Assembly (NCBI RefSeq): GCF_025642155.1 | Contig: NZ_CP106798.1 | Span: 8,060,001 to 8,124,000 of the forward strand | DNA length: 64,000 bases | Direction: 5' to 3' | DNA from: Streptomyces sp. HUAS 15-9 | GTDB lineage: Bacteria; Actinomycetota; Actinomycetes; Streptomycetales; Streptomycetaceae | Shown here: positions 51,367 to 59,333 of the stretch, piece by piece | How positions within the stretch are numbered: position 1 is the first letter of the stretch | How the letters are laid out: every line of letters begins with the position of its first letter | Made by a program: the position numbers and the translations under genes | Notes under the pieces: model-generated | Database searches by the model: none | Told to the model about the DNA's origin: nothing | What the model saw: the letters and a program-made list of their open reading frames with translations, nothing else

Positions 51367-52070
51367 CGGGGGATCCCCTCTCGGACGGGCGGCTCGGCCA
51401 GGACGCGGCGCATGTCCCGTACCGCCTGCCAGGTGCCGCGCCAGGTGCCCGTCACCTTGGAGACGCCGGACCGCGGCAGATACGGCACGTCGTGCTCGGC
51501 GATGCGCCAGCCCGCGTCGGCGGCACGCACGACCATCTGCAGGGGGTAGCCGTTGCGCCGGTCGGTCAGGGCGAGGGCCAGCAGTCCTTCGCGGCGGGCG
51601 GCGCGCAGCGGGCCGAGGTCGTGCAGGCGCAGTCCGGTGCGGCGGCGCAGTATCAGTGTCAGCGCGAGGTTGCCCACGCGGGCGTGCGGCGGCCACGTGC
51701 CCCGGCTCTGCGGCCGCCGTCGGCCGAGCACCAGGTCCGCCTCGCCGGTGCACACCTCGCCGACGAAGGGCGCCAGCAGCGAGGGGTCGAGCGAGGCGTC
51801 GCAGTCGCAGAAGCACACGATGTCCGCGGTGGCGGCGGCCAGGCCCGCGTGGCAGGCGGAGCCGAACCCGCGCCGGGGTTCGTGCACCACGGTCGCGCCC
51901 AGCGCGCGGGCGATGTCCGCCGAGCCGTCGGTGGAGCCGTTGTCCACGACGAGTGCGCGCCAGCCCCGCGGAATCCGGGCGAGAACCCAGGGAAGGGCCT
52001 CGGCCTCGTTGAGACAGGGCAGGACAACGTCGACGTCCGGGGAGAAGGGAGAGGTCGTCACGGCCTTCAC
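51363..52070 (-). CDS. Glycosyltransferase family 2 protein
   Basis: A 235-residue cytoplasmic GT-A enzyme. The motifs are VVLPCLNEAEALPWVLARIP, VDNGSTDGSADIARAL, GFGSACHAGLAAATADIVCF and the DxD-type FCDCDASLD. This is the DPM/YkuD-like subgroup that uses a nucleotide sugar and, often, polyprenyl phosphate. There is no C-terminal TM helix, unlike many DPM synthases. Start GTG 52070 (VKAVTTSPF) has AGGG just upstream; GTG 52061 is an alternative. It is coupled to the downstream DUF2064 gene. Confidence 0.9.
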   Translation of the reverse strand: MKAVTTSPFSPDVDVVLPCLNEAEALPWVLARIPRGWRALVVDNGSTDGSADIARALGATVVHEPRRGFGSACHAGLAAATADIVCFCDCDASLDPSLLAPFVGEVCTGEADLVLGRRRPQSRGTWPPHARVGNLALTLILRRRTGLRLHDLGPLRAARREGLLALALTDRRNGYPLQMVVRAADAGWRIAEHDVPYLPRSGVSKVTGTWRGTWQAVRDMRRVLAEPPVREGIPR

Positions 52071-52185
52071 CCTACGAATGCAAATGGCGCATATCGGGCA
52101 TCCACTGCTTACGAAACACGGACGTCCGGGGCCGGACCGCCCTGGTGGGCCGCACGGGCGGCCGGGGTGGTGCGAGGCTGGACGC

Positions 52186-52932
52186 ATGCAGCAGCCGTAC
52201 GAAGCCGATGAGCCGACGACCGCAGGCAGGCGGTCGGGCGAGGGCGCCCGCGTCCTGGTCGTTGAGGACGATCCCACCGTCGCCGAGGTCGTCTTCGGCT
52301 ATCTGGACCGCGCGGGCTTTGCCGTGGACCGGGCCCCGGACGGGCCGTCGGCGCTCGCCCGGGCGGGCGCGCACTGGCCGGACCTGGTGGTCCTGGACCT
52401 GATGCTGCCCGGCATGGACGGCCTGGAGGTGTGCCGCCGGCTGCGCGGACACGGCCCGGTGCCGGTGATCATGCTCACCGCGCGTGGCGACGAGGACGAT
52501 CGCATCCTGGGCCTGGAGGTGGGGGCGGACGACTACGTCACCAAACCCTTCAGCCCCCGCGAACTGGTCCTCAGGGTGGAGTCGGTGCTGCGGCGCACCC
52601 GCCCCGGCGCCGGGACGGGCCCGCTCGGCGCGGCCGGCCTCCAGGTCGACCCCGGCGCCCGCCGCGCCACCAAGAACGGCGTCGAACTCGCCCTCACACT
52701 CCGCGAGTTCGACCTGCTCGCCTTCTTCCTGCGCCATCCCGGCCGGGCCTACAGCCGCGAGGATCTGATGCGCGAGGTGTGGGGCTGGGACTTCGGTGAT
52801 CTGTCCACGGTCACCGTCCATGTCCGCCGGCTGCGCGGCAAGGTCGAGGACGACCCGGCGAGCCCCCGCCTCATCCAGACCGTGTGGGGCGTCGGCTACC
52901 GCTTCGACGCCGGTGGAATGGAAGGGAGTTGA
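52186..52932 (+). CDS. OmpR-family response regulator
   Basis: The product has 248 residues. The receiver domain (~20-135) has VLVVEDDPTVAEVVFGYL, the phospho-acceptor Asp in LVVLDLMLPGMDGLEV, and the conserved Lys in DDYVTKPFSPREL. The C-terminal winged-helix DNA-binding domain (~150-243) has LTLREFDLLAFFLRHPGRAY and TVTVHVRRLRGKVEDDP. The histidine kinase gene follows with its start 2 bp beyond the stop codon. The pair sits among envelope-sugar genes, which may be its targets. Confidence 0.95.
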   Translation: MQQPYEADEPTTAGRRSGEGARVLVVEDDPTVAEVVFGYLDRAGFAVDRAPDGPSALARAGAHWPDLVVLDLMLPGMDGLEVCRRLRGHGPVPVIMLTARGDEDDRILGLEVGADDYVTKPFSPRELVLRVESVLRRTRPGAGTGPLGAAGLQVDPGARRATKNGVELALTLREFDLLAFFLRHPGRAYSREDLMREVWGWDFGDLSTVTVHVRRLRGKVEDDPASPRLIQTVWGVGYRFDAGGMEGS

Positions 52933-52934
52933 TC

Positions 52935-54041
52935 GTGCGGGACGCCCTCCTCATCGCTCTGTACGCTTTCCTCGGCGCCGCCGCGACCGGCTTGGCCGGA
53001 GCGCTCGTCCTGCGGCTCATCCGCAAACGGTCCTTCACCGCCTCGCTCACCGTGGTGGCCTCCGTCGCGGTGTTCGCGATGCTCGCCGGGACCCTGGCCG
53101 TGGCGGAGGCGATGTTCCTGTCGGCGCACGACCTGAGTGTCGTGACGACGGTCGTCGCGATGGCGGCCGTCGTCTCCCTCGTCACCGCGCTGCTGCTCGG
53201 CCGCTGGGTCGTCGCCCGCAGCCGTGAACTCCAGCTCGCCGCCCGCTCCTTCGGCGACGACGGCGACTTCGCCGCCCCCGACGCTCCGGCGACCGCCGAA
53301 CTCGCCGCCCTGAGCCGGGAACTGGCGGCCACCAGCGCACGGCTCGCCGAGTCCCGCGACCGCGAGCGCGCCCTGGAGGCCTCCCGCCGCGACCTGGTCG
53401 CCTGGATCTCGCACGACCTGCGCACTCCGCTGGCCGGCCTGCGGGCCATGGCGGAGGCCCTCGAGGACGGCGTGGCCGCCGACCCGGACCGCTACTTCAA
53501 GCAGATCCGCACCGAGGTGGAACGGCTCAACGACATGGTCGGCGACCTGTTCGAACTCTCCCGCATCCACGCCGGCACCCTGGCCCTGTCACCGTCCCGG
53601 ATCTCCCTGTACGACCTGGTCGGCGACGCCCTCGCGGGAGCCGATCCGCTCGCCCGCGAACTCGGGGTACGGCTCGTCGGCGACCGCGTCGAACCCGTGC
53701 CCGTCGAAGTGGACGGCAAGGAGATGAGCCGGGTGCTGGGCAACCTCCTGGTCAACGCGATCCGGCGGACACCGGCCGACGGGACGGTCGCGGTGGCCGC
53801 CGAACGCTGTCCGGACGGTGTCGTGGTGTCGGTGTCCGACGGCTGCGGCGGTATTCCGGAGGAGGACCTGCCACGGGTCTTCGACACCGGCTGGCGCGGC
53901 ACGCACGCGCGGACCCCGCCCGCGGGTGCGGGCCTGGGCCTGGCCATCGTCCGCGGTATCGTCGAGGCCCACCAGGGCCGGGCCGCCGTGCACAACATCC
54001 CGGGCGGCTGCCGCTTCGAGGTGACTCTGCCCGTGGCGTAG
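52935..54041 (+). CDS. Sensor histidine kinase
   Basis: A 368-residue membrane kinase. Three hydrophobic segments lie in the first ~92 residues (LLIALYAFLGAAATGLAGAL, ASLTVVASVAVFAMLAG and VVTTVVAMAAVVSLVTALLL) with little extracytoplasmic sequence, so it may sense the membrane itself. A HAMP-like linker leads to the dimerisation/phosphotransfer site WISHDLRTPLAGL, and the ATPase has NLLVNAIRRTPADG, VSDGCGGIPEEDLP and GAGLGLAIVRG. GTG 52935 follows GGGAG with 6-nt spacing; TTG 52929 overlaps the regulator stop codon. The gene's TAG stop forms the very edge of a MITE-like element. Confidence 0.94.
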   Translation: MRDALLIALYAFLGAAATGLAGALVLRLIRKRSFTASLTVVASVAVFAMLAGTLAVAEAMFLSAHDLSVVTTVVAMAAVVSLVTALLLGRWVVARSRELQLAARSFGDDGDFAAPDAPATAELAALSRELAATSARLAESRDRERALEASRRDLVAWISHDLRTPLAGLRAMAEALEDGVAADPDRYFKQIRTEVERLNDMVGDLFELSRIHAGTLALSPSRISLYDLVGDALAGADPLARELGVRLVGDRVEPVPVEVDGKEMSRVLGNLLVNAIRRTPADGTVAVAAERCPDGVVVSVSDGCGGIPEEDLPRVFDTGWRGTHARTPPAGAGLGLAIVRGIVEAHQGRAAVHNIPGGCRFEVTLPVA

Positions 54042-54259
54042 GCCTGTCCGGCGGATCATGCCGGCGCGACGTCTGGCACGCCCTCCCGCATGCTCTTCGA
54101 GCAGGAGTCCCCCATCGCGTCGACTCCCTCCTCCGCCTTGCAGCTGGACGCTCCCCCAAGTGCTCGGCTTCGCTCGCGCAAGGGGTACCCCCACGCCCCC
54201 GCTCACCCGCGCCGATCGGATGCCGCTTCTTTCCTGCGACCTGATCCGCCGGACAGGCC
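54041..54259. mobile_element. MITE-like element with 18-bp perfect terminal inverted repeats
   Basis: GGCCTGTCCGGCGGATCA (54041-54058) is repeated inverted at 54242-54259, bounding 219 bp with no coding capacity. Inside lies a second dyad around 54152-54195 (CCCCCAAGTGCTCGGCTTCG ... GCAAGGGGTACCCCC), a motif seen often in Streptomyces intergenic repeats. No target duplication is obvious. The left end uses the last base of the kinase stop codon, so insertion occurred exactly at the end of the gene or supplied its stop codon. It could be mobilised in trans by a transposase that recognises these ends. Confidence 0.75.
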
Positions 54260-54284
54260 CTGGCGATGACGCCCCGCGCGACGG

Positions 54285-55301
54285 TCACCGTGCGCCGGGC
54301 TCCTTCCCGCGCAGCCGCGCCCGGGCGAACTCGCGCATCCCCGCCTCGAACCCGACCTCGGGCTTCCAGCCCAGCGCGGCCCGCAGCCGCGACGAGTCCG
54401 CCGTGATGTGCCGTACGTCGCCCAGCCGGTACTCCCCGGTGACGACGGGTTCGGGGCCGCCGTACGCGACGGTCAGTGCCCGCGCCATCTCGCCGACGGT
54501 GTGCGGCTCCCCGCTGCCCGTGTTGTACGCGGTGAGCGCGCCGGCGGCCGAATCCACCTCCAGCGCCGCCACATTGGCCGCCGCCACGTCCCGTACGTGT
54601 ACGAAGTCCCGCCGCTGGCGCCCGTCCTCGAAGACCCGCGGAGCCTCGCCCCGGGCCAGCGCGGACCGGAAGAAGGAGGCCACCCCTGCGTACGGGGTGT
54701 CCCGGGGCATCCCGGGCCCGTACACGTTGTGGTAGCGCAGCGACACGGCAGACCCGCCCGTCGCCCTCGCCCAGGCGGCCGCCAGATGCTCCTGGGCGAG
54801 CTTGGTCGAGGCGTACACGTTCCGCGGGTCGACAGGGGCGTCCTCACCGACCAGCCCGGGGGACAGCGCCTGACCGCACCTGGGGCACACCGGCTCGAAG
54901 CGCCCCGCGTCCAGGTCGGCCACGGCCCGCGCGCCGGGTCGCACGACCCCGTGCCGAGGGCACTCGTAGCGGCCCTCCCCGTAGACCACCATCGACCCGG
55001 CCAGCACCAGGTGCCGTACCCCCGCGTCCGCCATGGCGGTGAGCAGTACGGCGGTGCCCAGGTCGTTGCGGGAGACGTACTCCGCCGCATCGGCGAAGCC
55101 CAGGCCCAGACCGACCATGGCCGCCTGGTGGCAGACGGCGTCGACGCCGGACAGGGCGCGGGTGACCGAAGCCCCGTCACGCACGTCGCCGCCCGCGTCC
55201 GACCGCACGTCGAACACCACGGGCTCGTGCCCGCGCGCCGCCAGCGCCTCGACGACATGGGACCCGATGAACCCGGCACCGCCGGTGACCAGTACACGCA
55301 T
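54285..55301 (-). CDS. NAD-dependent nucleotide-sugar epimerase, dTDP-L-rhamnose 4-epimerase-like, with Cys-rich insert
   Basis: A 338-residue extended SDR. VLVTGGAGFIGSHVVEAL is the NAD site, NVYASTKLAQEHLA holds the catalytic YxxxK, and LRYHNVYGPGMP is the substrate loop. Residues ~115-165 carry an insert with a possible zinc knuckle, YECPRHG ... PVCPRCGQAL (Cys, Cys, Cys). This insert is known from the dTDP-L-rhamnose 4-epimerase/WbiB subgroup, so conversion between rhamnose and 6-deoxytalose donors is a reasonable guess. ATG 55301; GTG 55307 is possible. It lies between the MITE and the conservon. Confidence 0.88.
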   Translation of the reverse strand: MRVLVTGGAGFIGSHVVEALAARGHEPVVFDVRSDAGGDVRDGASVTRALSGVDAVCHQAAMVGLGLGFADAAEYVSRNDLGTAVLLTAMADAGVRHLVLAGSMVVYGEGRYECPRHGVVRPGARAVADLDAGRFEPVCPRCGQALSPGLVGEDAPVDPRNVYASTKLAQEHLAAAWARATGGSAVSLRYHNVYGPGMPRDTPYAGVASFFRSALARGEAPRVFEDGRQRRDFVHVRDVAAANVAALEVDSAAGALTAYNTGSGEPHTVGEMARALTVAYGGPEPVVTGEYRLGDVRHITADSSRLRAALGWKPEVGFEAGMREFARARLRGKEPGAR

Positions 55302-55397
55302 ACCCACACGCTAGGTCCGCACCACCACCGGCCGACACGAGCGCGCCCGGCACGTCACCGCTCCGTAAGAAGGCCCTGGCCCGCGTCCGCGCTCCCC

Positions 55398-56012
55398 TCA
55401 GCTGTTCCCGCCCGCCCGGACGGCCGCGGCGATCAGCCGGTCGATCAGGGCGATCAGCACGTCACGCGACGACTCACGCTCCCGCGCGTCGCACAGCAGC
55501 ACCGGGGTGTCCTCGGGCAGTGCCAGGGCGTCCCGGACCTCCTCGGGCGTGTACGGGTGGAGCCCGTCAAAGCCGTTGACGCCGACCACGAACGGGATGT
55601 GCCGCCGCTCGAAGAAGTCGATGGCGGCGAAGCTGGCCCGCGGCCGGCGGACATCGACCAGCACCACGGCACCCAGCGCCCCCACCGCCAGGTCGTTCCA
55701 CATGAACCAGAACCGCTGCTGCCCGGGGGTGCCGAACAGGTACAGCACCAGATCGCTGCCAATGGTGATCCGGCCGAAGTCCAGGGCCACCGTGGTGGAC
55801 CGTTTCGCCTCGATCCCGTCGAGGTCGTCGACGTCGAGGCCCGCGGTGGTGAGCGGTTCCTCGGTGCGCAGGGGGACGATCTCGCTGACCGACCCGACCA
55901 TGGTGGTCTTGCCGACACCGAATCCCCCCGCGATCAGGATCTTGACGGTGTCGGGGGCGGCGACCGCCCCGGCGGCGGAGCCGGGGCCCGTCCGGCGGAT
56001 CTGGCTGGCCAT
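55398..56012 (-). CDS. cvnD: Conservon small GTPase CvnD
   Basis: A 204-residue Ras-like GTPase. The motifs are P-loop GGFGVGKTTM, switch region TTAGLDVDDL, the FGTPGQQRFWFMWNDL G3 motif and the VGVNGFDG base-recognition motif (NKxD-like, altered). CvnD is the last component of the Streptomyces conservon, a membrane complex compared to eukaryotic G-protein signalling. The gene is 32 bp downstream of cvnC, all in one orientation. Confidence 0.95.
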   Translation of the reverse strand: MASQIRRTGPGSAAGAVAAPDTVKILIAGGFGVGKTTMVGSVSEIVPLRTEEPLTTAGLDVDDLDGIEAKRSTTVALDFGRITIGSDLVLYLFGTPGQQRFWFMWNDLAVGALGAVVLVDVRRPRASFAAIDFFERRHIPFVVGVNGFDGLHPYTPEEVRDALALPEDTPVLLCDARERESSRDVLIALIDRLIAAAVRAGGNS

Positions 56013-56044
56013 GAGTGGCGGTGCCCTTTCGTCTTCGGTGGGTC

Positions 56045-56404
56045 TCACAGGTGCCCGAGGCCGTCCCGCACCTTCTGCAGCAGTTCCAGATCGGGTTCCG
56101 CGTGGCAGAGGGGGTGCGGTGGGTGGGCGGTGATCCGGCCGGACTCCAGCAGGTCGCAGAGCAGGATGACGACGACGCTCATGGGCAGGTCGAGGCGGGC
56201 GGCGAGTTCGGCGACGGCGACCGGCCGAGCGCACTGCCGCAGGATGCGGGTGTGCTCGGGCTGCAGCCGGTCGGCCCACGCGGGCTGCGGGTCCACCGCG
56301 GTCACCGTCGTGATCAGCGTGAAGTCGGCGCGGCTGGGCCGGGTCCGTCCGCCGGTCAGGGTGAACGGCCGTACGAGACGGCCCGCCGCGTCGCCCCCGC
56401 TCAC
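56045..56404 (-). CDS. cvnC: Conservon protein CvnC (DUF742)
   Basis: The product has 119 residues. RLVRPFTLTGGRTRPSR at the start and HTRILRQCARPVAVAELAAR with MSVVVILLCDLLESGRITAH form the DUF742 winged-helix-like domain. GTG 56404 lies 1 bp after the cvnB stop codon, so translation is coupled. In the conservon model CvnC is a small adaptor between the kinase-like CvnA and the GTPase CvnD. Confidence 0.95.
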   Translation of the reverse strand: MSGGDAAGRLVRPFTLTGGRTRPSRADFTLITTVTAVDPQPAWADRLQPEHTRILRQCARPVAVAELAARLDLPMSVVVILLCDLLESGRITAHPPHPLCHAEPDLELLQKVRDGLGHL

Positions 56405-56405
56405 C

Positions 56406-56834
56406 TCACTCGCCGTGTTCGGACACGACGAGGCCCGTGCGCGGTGCCGCGCTGAGGTGTTCGCCGATCTTCTTCACCAGCATGTTCATCTGGTACGCCA
56501 CCACACCCACGTCGGCGCCCTGGCTGGTGAGGACGACGAGATGGGCGCCGGGTCCGGCGGCGGTCATGATCAGATAGCTGTTGGCCATCTCGATGAGGGC
56601 CTGGCGCACCGGGCCGCCGCGGAAGTCCATGCTGACGCCCTTGCTGAGGCTCATCAGGCCGGACGCGGTCGCGGCCAGGCGTTCGGCGTCGTCGCGCAGG
56701 AACCCGGTGGACTTGCTGACCACGAGTCCGTCCTCGGACAGGACGACGGCGTGGTTCACCTCGGCGACCCGGTCGACGAGTCCGGTGAGCAGTTGGTCGA
56801 GCTGGGTGTGCGTGGCGGGGGTGGGGCGGGTCAT
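56406..56834 (-). CDS. cvnB: Conservon protein CvnB (roadblock/LC7 domain)
   Basis: A 142-residue roadblock/LC7 protein. TQLDQLLTGLVDRVAEVNHA, VVLSEDGLVVSKS and the Gly-rich GAHLVVLTSQGADVGVVAY are characteristic. Roadblock proteins act as GTPase-activating or scaffold partners (MglB-like), here of CvnD. ATG 56834 follows AAGGACG and overlaps the cvnA stop region; ATG 56849 is less likely. Confidence 0.95.
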   Translation of the reverse strand: MTRPTPATHTQLDQLLTGLVDRVAEVNHAVVLSEDGLVVSKSTGFLRDDAERLAATASGLMSLSKGVSMDFRGGPVRQALIEMANSYLIMTAAGPGAHLVVLTSQGADVGVVAYQMNMLVKKIGEHLSAAPRTGLVVSEHGE

Positions 56835-56835
56835 G

Positions 56836-59262
56836 TCAGCGTCCTTCATGAACGGTCGGCGGGCTGAGTCGAGGGGCGGGGTCCGGCTGCTCGGGCGGTG
56901 CCGGGAGCTCGGCTGTGGCGGGGACGTCCACCTCCGGGTCCTGTGGTGCGGTTTCCTCTGCCAGGTCGTACTGCGGATCCTTCTCTGCCTGGTCGTACTG
57001 CGGATCCCCCTCCTCGTCACGCGCCTTGTGCGTGCCGCGCTGGAAGCCGGCCAACGACGAGGCGGCGTGTTCCGCGGTGAAGTCGTCCGGGAAGCCTTCC
57101 TCCCCGGCCGGCGCCGACTCCTCGCGCAGCTCGGGCACCAGGCTCGTCTGGGGCACGCGGCGCGGCAGCGGGTCGGGGCCACCGGAACGGCCGGTCCCGT
57201 CGGACCCGGGCGGCTCCTCGCGGGCGTCGGCGGTCCGGGCCGGCTTCGCCTGCCGCGCTCGCTGGGGGAGGGGCGCCTCGGTCTCCTTCTCACCCGCCGT
57301 CTCGTCCGTGGCGTCCGGCGCGGGCGGGGCGGGAGTCTCCCGTACGACGATGTCGTGCGGGACGAGGACGATCGCCGTGGTGCCGCCGAACGGCGACGGG
57401 CGCAGGGTGACGGCGATGCCGTGCCGGGTGGCGAGCCGGGCAATCACGAACATGCCGAGGCGAAGGTCGTCGGCCAGGGCCACGACGTCGAACTTGGGCT
57501 CCACCGCCAACTGGGCGTTGAGCGAGGCGTAGTCCTCCTCGGACATGCCGAGCCCGCGGTCCTCGACCTCGATGGCCAAGCCCTTGGCCACCATCGCCGC
57601 GCGCACCTCGACGGGGCTGGGCGCGGGGGAGTACACGGTCGCGTTGTCGATGAGTTCGGCCAGCAGATGGATCACGTCCGCGACCGCGGGCGGGGCGAGG
57701 CTCACCTCCTCGTCGGTGCGCACGTCCACCCGCTGGTACTCGGCGACCTCGCCGACGGCGCTGCGCAGGATGTCGACCAGCGCGACCGGTTCGGTCCAGC
57801 TGCGTCCGGGCCGCTCACCGCTGATGACGACGAGGTTCTCCTCGTAGCGGCGCAACTGGCTCGCGGTGGAGTCGAGTTCGTACAGGCCCTTGAGGACGTC
57901 CGGGTCGGTGTGCTGCCGTTCCAGCTGGTCGAGCCTGCTGAGCTGAAGGTTGACCAGGTTCTGGCTCTGCCGGGCGATGCCGAGGATGACCTTCTGGAAG
58001 CCGCGCCGGATGTCGGCGAGTTCGACCGCGGTGTGCACGGCCGTGCGCTGTGCGGTGTTGAACGCCTCGGCCACCTGGCCGAGTTCGTCCTCGCCGTAGT
58101 CCAGCGGCGGTGTCGCCAGCTCCACGTCGACCCGCTCGCCGCGGTCCAGCCGGGCGACGACGTCGGGCAGCCGGTCCTCGGCCAGGCCGAGGGTGGCCAT
58201 CCTGAGACCGTGCAGCCGCCGGGACAGCGAGCGGGTGATGCGCCAGGACATGCCGACGCACAGCAGCAGCGCGACGAGTCCGCCGACGCTCAGCCAGGCA
58301 GCGGTGACCAGCAGGTCGTGCGCCCTTTCGGCGCTCTGGTGGAGCAGGTCGGTCGTCCGCTGCCGGATGAGGGCCGAGTACGCGTCGGAGACCTTGATCA
58401 GCGCGACACGCCACTGCTTCTGCACGTCCGGCAGGGCGATCCTGTGGTCCTTGCCCATGGTCGCGCGGGCCGCGAGCACCTTGGCCTCGATGGACTCCAG
58501 CGTCTTCCAGTCGGCGCTCTGCAGGATCCGCTCGGTCTGCCGCTTGGCGTCACCGGTGAGCGAGGGGACGATCTGGTCCTGCACAAGCCAGCGGCGGGCG
58601 TTCACCAACTGCGCGAACTCGGCCCAGGTCTTCTCGTCCATGGACCCTGCGGGCCCGGCCAGGGTGAGCTGTGTGTCCTCCTCGGACACCAGCTCGGCCG
58701 CGTGCTCCAGGGCGACCAGCGGACCGGCCTGCGAGGTGAGGTCGCCGTCGTCGACCTGGGAGAGCTCCTGGAAGCCCTGGATCTGGTCCTCGATGATCGA
58801 GGTGTACTGGCCCAGCGACTGTGCGGCGGTGATGTCGGTGGGGTCGTCCACCTGGCCGCGGTAGTACTCCAGGCTGCTCACCGAGGCGACGACCGAGTAC
58901 AGCCGGTCCTTGACACGGGCCGGCGCCTTCTTGATCGCGTCGGCCCGGCCGACCAGCTTGGCGACCGCCGCGTCGGTCCTCTTCCGCTGGGCGTCCAGTG
59001 CGGCCCGGGAACCGTGCCCCGAGGCCACCCATACGGCCGACAGACTGCGCTCCTGCTGCAGGGCGAGCGTGGCCTCGGTGCCCATGGCCCCGGTGGACCT
59101 GCTCAGCTGCGTCTGCGAGCGCAGCCGAAGTCCTTCGGAGAGCATCTGTGTCGTCGTCACGCCCCACATGGCTGCAAGGGTGACGCTCGGCACGAGCGCC
59201 AGCAGGATCAGGGAGAGACGTATGGAGCCGAGACGGCGCCGGGCACCTGTCCGTGGAGACAT
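56836..59262 (-). CDS. cvnA: Conservon sensor kinase-like protein CvnA (NIT, HAMP, HATPase)
   Basis: An 808-residue membrane protein. TM helices near ~14-33 and ~330-350 flank a large extracytoplasmic NIT (nitrate/nitrite-sensing-like) domain, which opens with QTQLSRSTGAMGTEATLALQ and QERSLSAVWVASG. After the HAMP segment comes a HATPase domain with LAELIDNATVYSPAPSPVEV, VEDRGLGMSEEDYASLN and RLGMFVIARLATRHG. As in other CvnA proteins a classical phospho-acceptor HisKA box is hard to see. The C-terminal ~170 residues are a disordered Pro/Glu-rich tail with a duplicated DPQYD segment. It probably senses an external or ligand-bound protein signal and passes it to CvnB/C/D. Confidence 0.95.
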   Translation of the reverse strand: MSPRTGARRRLGSIRLSLILLALVPSVTLAAMWGVTTTQMLSEGLRLRSQTQLSRSTGAMGTEATLALQQERSLSAVWVASGHGSRAALDAQRKRTDAAVAKLVGRADAIKKAPARVKDRLYSVVASVSSLEYYRGQVDDPTDITAAQSLGQYTSIIEDQIQGFQELSQVDDGDLTSQAGPLVALEHAAELVSEEDTQLTLAGPAGSMDEKTWAEFAQLVNARRWLVQDQIVPSLTGDAKRQTERILQSADWKTLESIEAKVLAARATMGKDHRIALPDVQKQWRVALIKVSDAYSALIRQRTTDLLHQSAERAHDLLVTAAWLSVGGLVALLLCVGMSWRITRSLSRRLHGLRMATLGLAEDRLPDVVARLDRGERVDVELATPPLDYGEDELGQVAEAFNTAQRTAVHTAVELADIRRGFQKVILGIARQSQNLVNLQLSRLDQLERQHTDPDVLKGLYELDSTASQLRRYEENLVVISGERPGRSWTEPVALVDILRSAVGEVAEYQRVDVRTDEEVSLAPPAVADVIHLLAELIDNATVYSPAPSPVEVRAAMVAKGLAIEVEDRGLGMSEEDYASLNAQLAVEPKFDVVALADDLRLGMFVIARLATRHGIAVTLRPSPFGGTTAIVLVPHDIVVRETPAPPAPDATDETAGEKETEAPLPQRARQAKPARTADAREEPPGSDGTGRSGGPDPLPRRVPQTSLVPELREESAPAGEEGFPDDFTAEHAASSLAGFQRGTHKARDEEGDPQYDQAEKDPQYDLAEETAPQDPEVDVPATAELPAPPEQPDPAPRLSPPTVHEGR

Positions 59263-59333
59263 CGTCGTCCTAGAGAGCGGTCAGCGGGTCGGGGAAGTGC
59301 GCGCGGAGCGCGGCGGGTCGGGGGCCGGCCCGG

